From Cedecea neteri (GTDB lineage: Bacteria; Pseudomonadota; Gammaproteobacteria; Enterobacterales; Enterobacteriaceae), in the NCBI RefSeq assembly GCF_000757825.1, contig NZ_CP009451.1, forward strand, positions 2,728,001 through 2,792,000: a stretch of DNA of 64,000 nt, written 5' to 3'. The position numbers were made by a program, and so were the translations under genes. Each line of letters begins with the position of its first letter. The first letter of the stretch is position 1. A model generated the notes under the pieces. The model searched no databases. It had not been told where the DNA came from and saw only the letters and a program-made list of their open reading frames with translations. Below are positions 61,075 through 64,000 of the stretch, in pieces.

Positions 61075-61812
61075 CTCACCGCCGCCCGGCTGCTCGGGCG
61101 GCACCCTCGTATGATCCCTGCGTAGGTGATAATCCACCTGGTATTCGCTGGCATTTCTGAACATCACCGAATAGTTAAGAAACTCGCCTTTATCGCTGTA
61201 GGAGAGCGACGTGATGCGCAGAATAGGCGTCGCCTCCGCGATGTTCAGCAGCCTGGCCGTTTTGGCGTCGGCGAGAACCGGCGTCAGCGTTTCATAGTTG
61301 CCGCTAATGATTATCTGGCATTCGTCTTCGATATAGCTGAATTTTGACCCTTCAAGGTGGGCCAGCGACAGGTTACGGAAGAGCTTTACCGGCATGTAGC
61401 TGTCTTCCACCATCAGCGGCTTACCGCCGACGGCGCGCACGCGGCGGGAGTAGTAAATTTTCTCGTCTATTTTAATGCGCAGCAGGCTGGCAATCGCCGG
61501 TGGCGCTGGCATCACGTTAAACTCCAGCACCTCGCTCAGCACCTCTTTTCCCTGGCTGTGCATCACTTCCACAAACCCCGTCAGATTGGTGGTTTCGTGG
61601 TGAACATCTTTTTTAGTGACCCATGTGCCGCTGCCCTGGCGACGTGTAACCAGCCCCCAGCCGATAAGCAGCGCCACCGCTTTGCGGATGGTCATTCTCG
61701 AAACGCCAAACTCCTCGGCGAGTTTTTTCTCACCGGGCAGCGGGCTGCCGATGGTGTAGTCGGCGGAGTTAAGCCGCAGTCGCAGTCGGTCGGCAATGGA
61801 TTTGTAGATCAT
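61069..61812 (-). CDS. yidP: GntR/HutC-family regulator YidP, likely of the glv genes
   Basis: GntR-family regulator with N-terminal winged HTH ([25 protein letters not shown], about 26-50) and a C-terminal UTRA effector domain (about 90-235). 247 residues from ATG 61812 ([14 protein letters not shown]), like E. coli YidP. Divergent from the glvC operon, and so probably its regulator; the effector would be a phosphorylated alpha-glucoside. The last codons carry the yidE terminator hairpin. Confidence 0.9.
   Translation of the reverse strand: MIYKSIADRLRLRLNSADYTIGSPLPGEKKLAEEFGVSRMTIRKAVALLIGWGLVTRRQGSGTWVTKKDVHHETTNLTGFVEVMHSQGKEVLSEVLEFNVMPAPPAIASLLRIKIDEKIYYSRRVRAVGGKPLMVEDSYMPVKLFRNLSLAHLEGSKFSYIEDECQIIISGNYETLTPVLADAKTARLLNIAEATPILRITSLSYSDKGEFLNYSVMFRNASEYQVDYHLRRDHTRVPPEQPGGGEL
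61081..61102 (+). terminator. yidE terminator embedded in the yidP coding end
   Basis: Eight-base perfect stem GCCGCCCG / CGGGCGGC with a six-base loop. It starts seven bases after the yidE stop and lies wholly within the last yidP codons. No T-run follows on the plus strand. Confidence 0.65.
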
Positions 61813-61857
61813 CTCTGGACATCTCCAGGCTTTATCTCGCCGTTGCATTTCGATCAA

Positions 61858-61921
61858 TTGTCTAGTTTCAAGACTAAAAGTAGACAACTTTGACCAAATA
61901 AAAACCATGAATACGATCACG
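61858..61921. promoter_or_regulatory. Candidate YidP operator and CRP site between yidP and glvC
   Basis: TTGTCTA (61858-61864) and TAGACAA (61881-61887) form a perfect inverted repeat and fall within the yidP-glvC divergent interval, a plausible GntR-type operator. CATGA-N6-TCACG (61906-61921) resembles a CRP site (TGTGA-N6-TCACA) with a few mismatches. Both are pattern matches only. Confidence 0.4.
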
Positions 61922-62037
61922 AATCGCTGCGCCTGACGCGGCGGGCGTGCGCCGAGGCTCATATCCTCAGTTTCAGGCCAGATTAAAAAAATAAGGCCGC
62001 CTCTTACTTTATGAAGTTGTTACATGAGGATTTAAAA

Positions 62038-64000
<1,963 letters not shown>

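Overview
The window is a chromosomal segment of a gammaproteobacterium of the order Enterobacterales. Almost every gene has a recognisable Escherichia coli counterpart and long stretches keep the E. coli order, but the blocks are joined differently. G+C looks moderately high (mid-50s percent by eye). A relative of Cedecea, Enterobacter, Kosakonia or Lelliottia would fit; I cannot name the genus from sequence alone. A sigma-28 type promoter in front of pdeH suggests a flagellated host. The dnaA region is present, but oriC (gidA-mioC in this order) is not in the window. I saw no rRNA, tRNA, CRISPR array, prophage or complete insertion sequence.

Layout. 1-3.8 kb: end of tag, then yiaC, bisC and yiaD. 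3.8-4.1 kb: a tandem array of a 150-bp unit in which a short GC-rich terminator hairpin alternates with a 130-bp repeat. 4.2-18.4 kb: a complete cellulose locus, bcsEFG divergent from bcsRQABZC, including the phosphoethanolamine transferase BcsG. 18.6-33.2 kb: pdeK, dctA, yhjJ, kdgK, pdeH, yhjG, yhjE, a hexapeptide acetyltransferase, yhjD, and a yhjC-like LysR regulator divergent from a short-chain dehydrogenase. 33.3-36.9 kb: yieH, adeP, chrR, yieE. 37.2-47.7 kb: the replication-origin-proximal core mnmE-yidC-yidD-rnpA-rpmH facing dnaA-dnaN-recF-gyrB. 47.8-54.1 kb: yidB, yidA and the D-galactonate operon dgoRKADT. 54.1-57.9 kb: a Tat-exported agmatine deiminase-like enzyme with a divergent LysR regulator, then yidR and yidQ. 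58-61 kb: ibpA and ibpB with heat-shock and RNA-thermometer signals, a second locus of the 3.8-kb repeat, and yidE. 61-64 kb: yidP, glvC and the start of a family 4 6-phospho-glycosidase gene.

How it works together. The bcs genes, with PdeK and PdeH, form a cyclic-di-GMP controlled exopolysaccharide module: BcsE and the PilZ domain of BcsA bind c-di-GMP, while PdeH removes it during the flagellar programme. The kdgK, dgo and glv genes handle sugar acids and alpha-glucosides. The dnaA-gyrB block is ordinary housekeeping.

Most unusual signal. The 130-bp repeat occurs twice next to yiaD/bcsG and once, in opposite orientation, after ibpB. At each locus every copy sits between duplicated copies of that locus's own terminator hairpin, and the hairpin sequences differ between the loci. 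This looks like a mobile or amplifying element that nests in terminators and duplicates them. Three further palindromic repeats each sit between convergent gene pairs.
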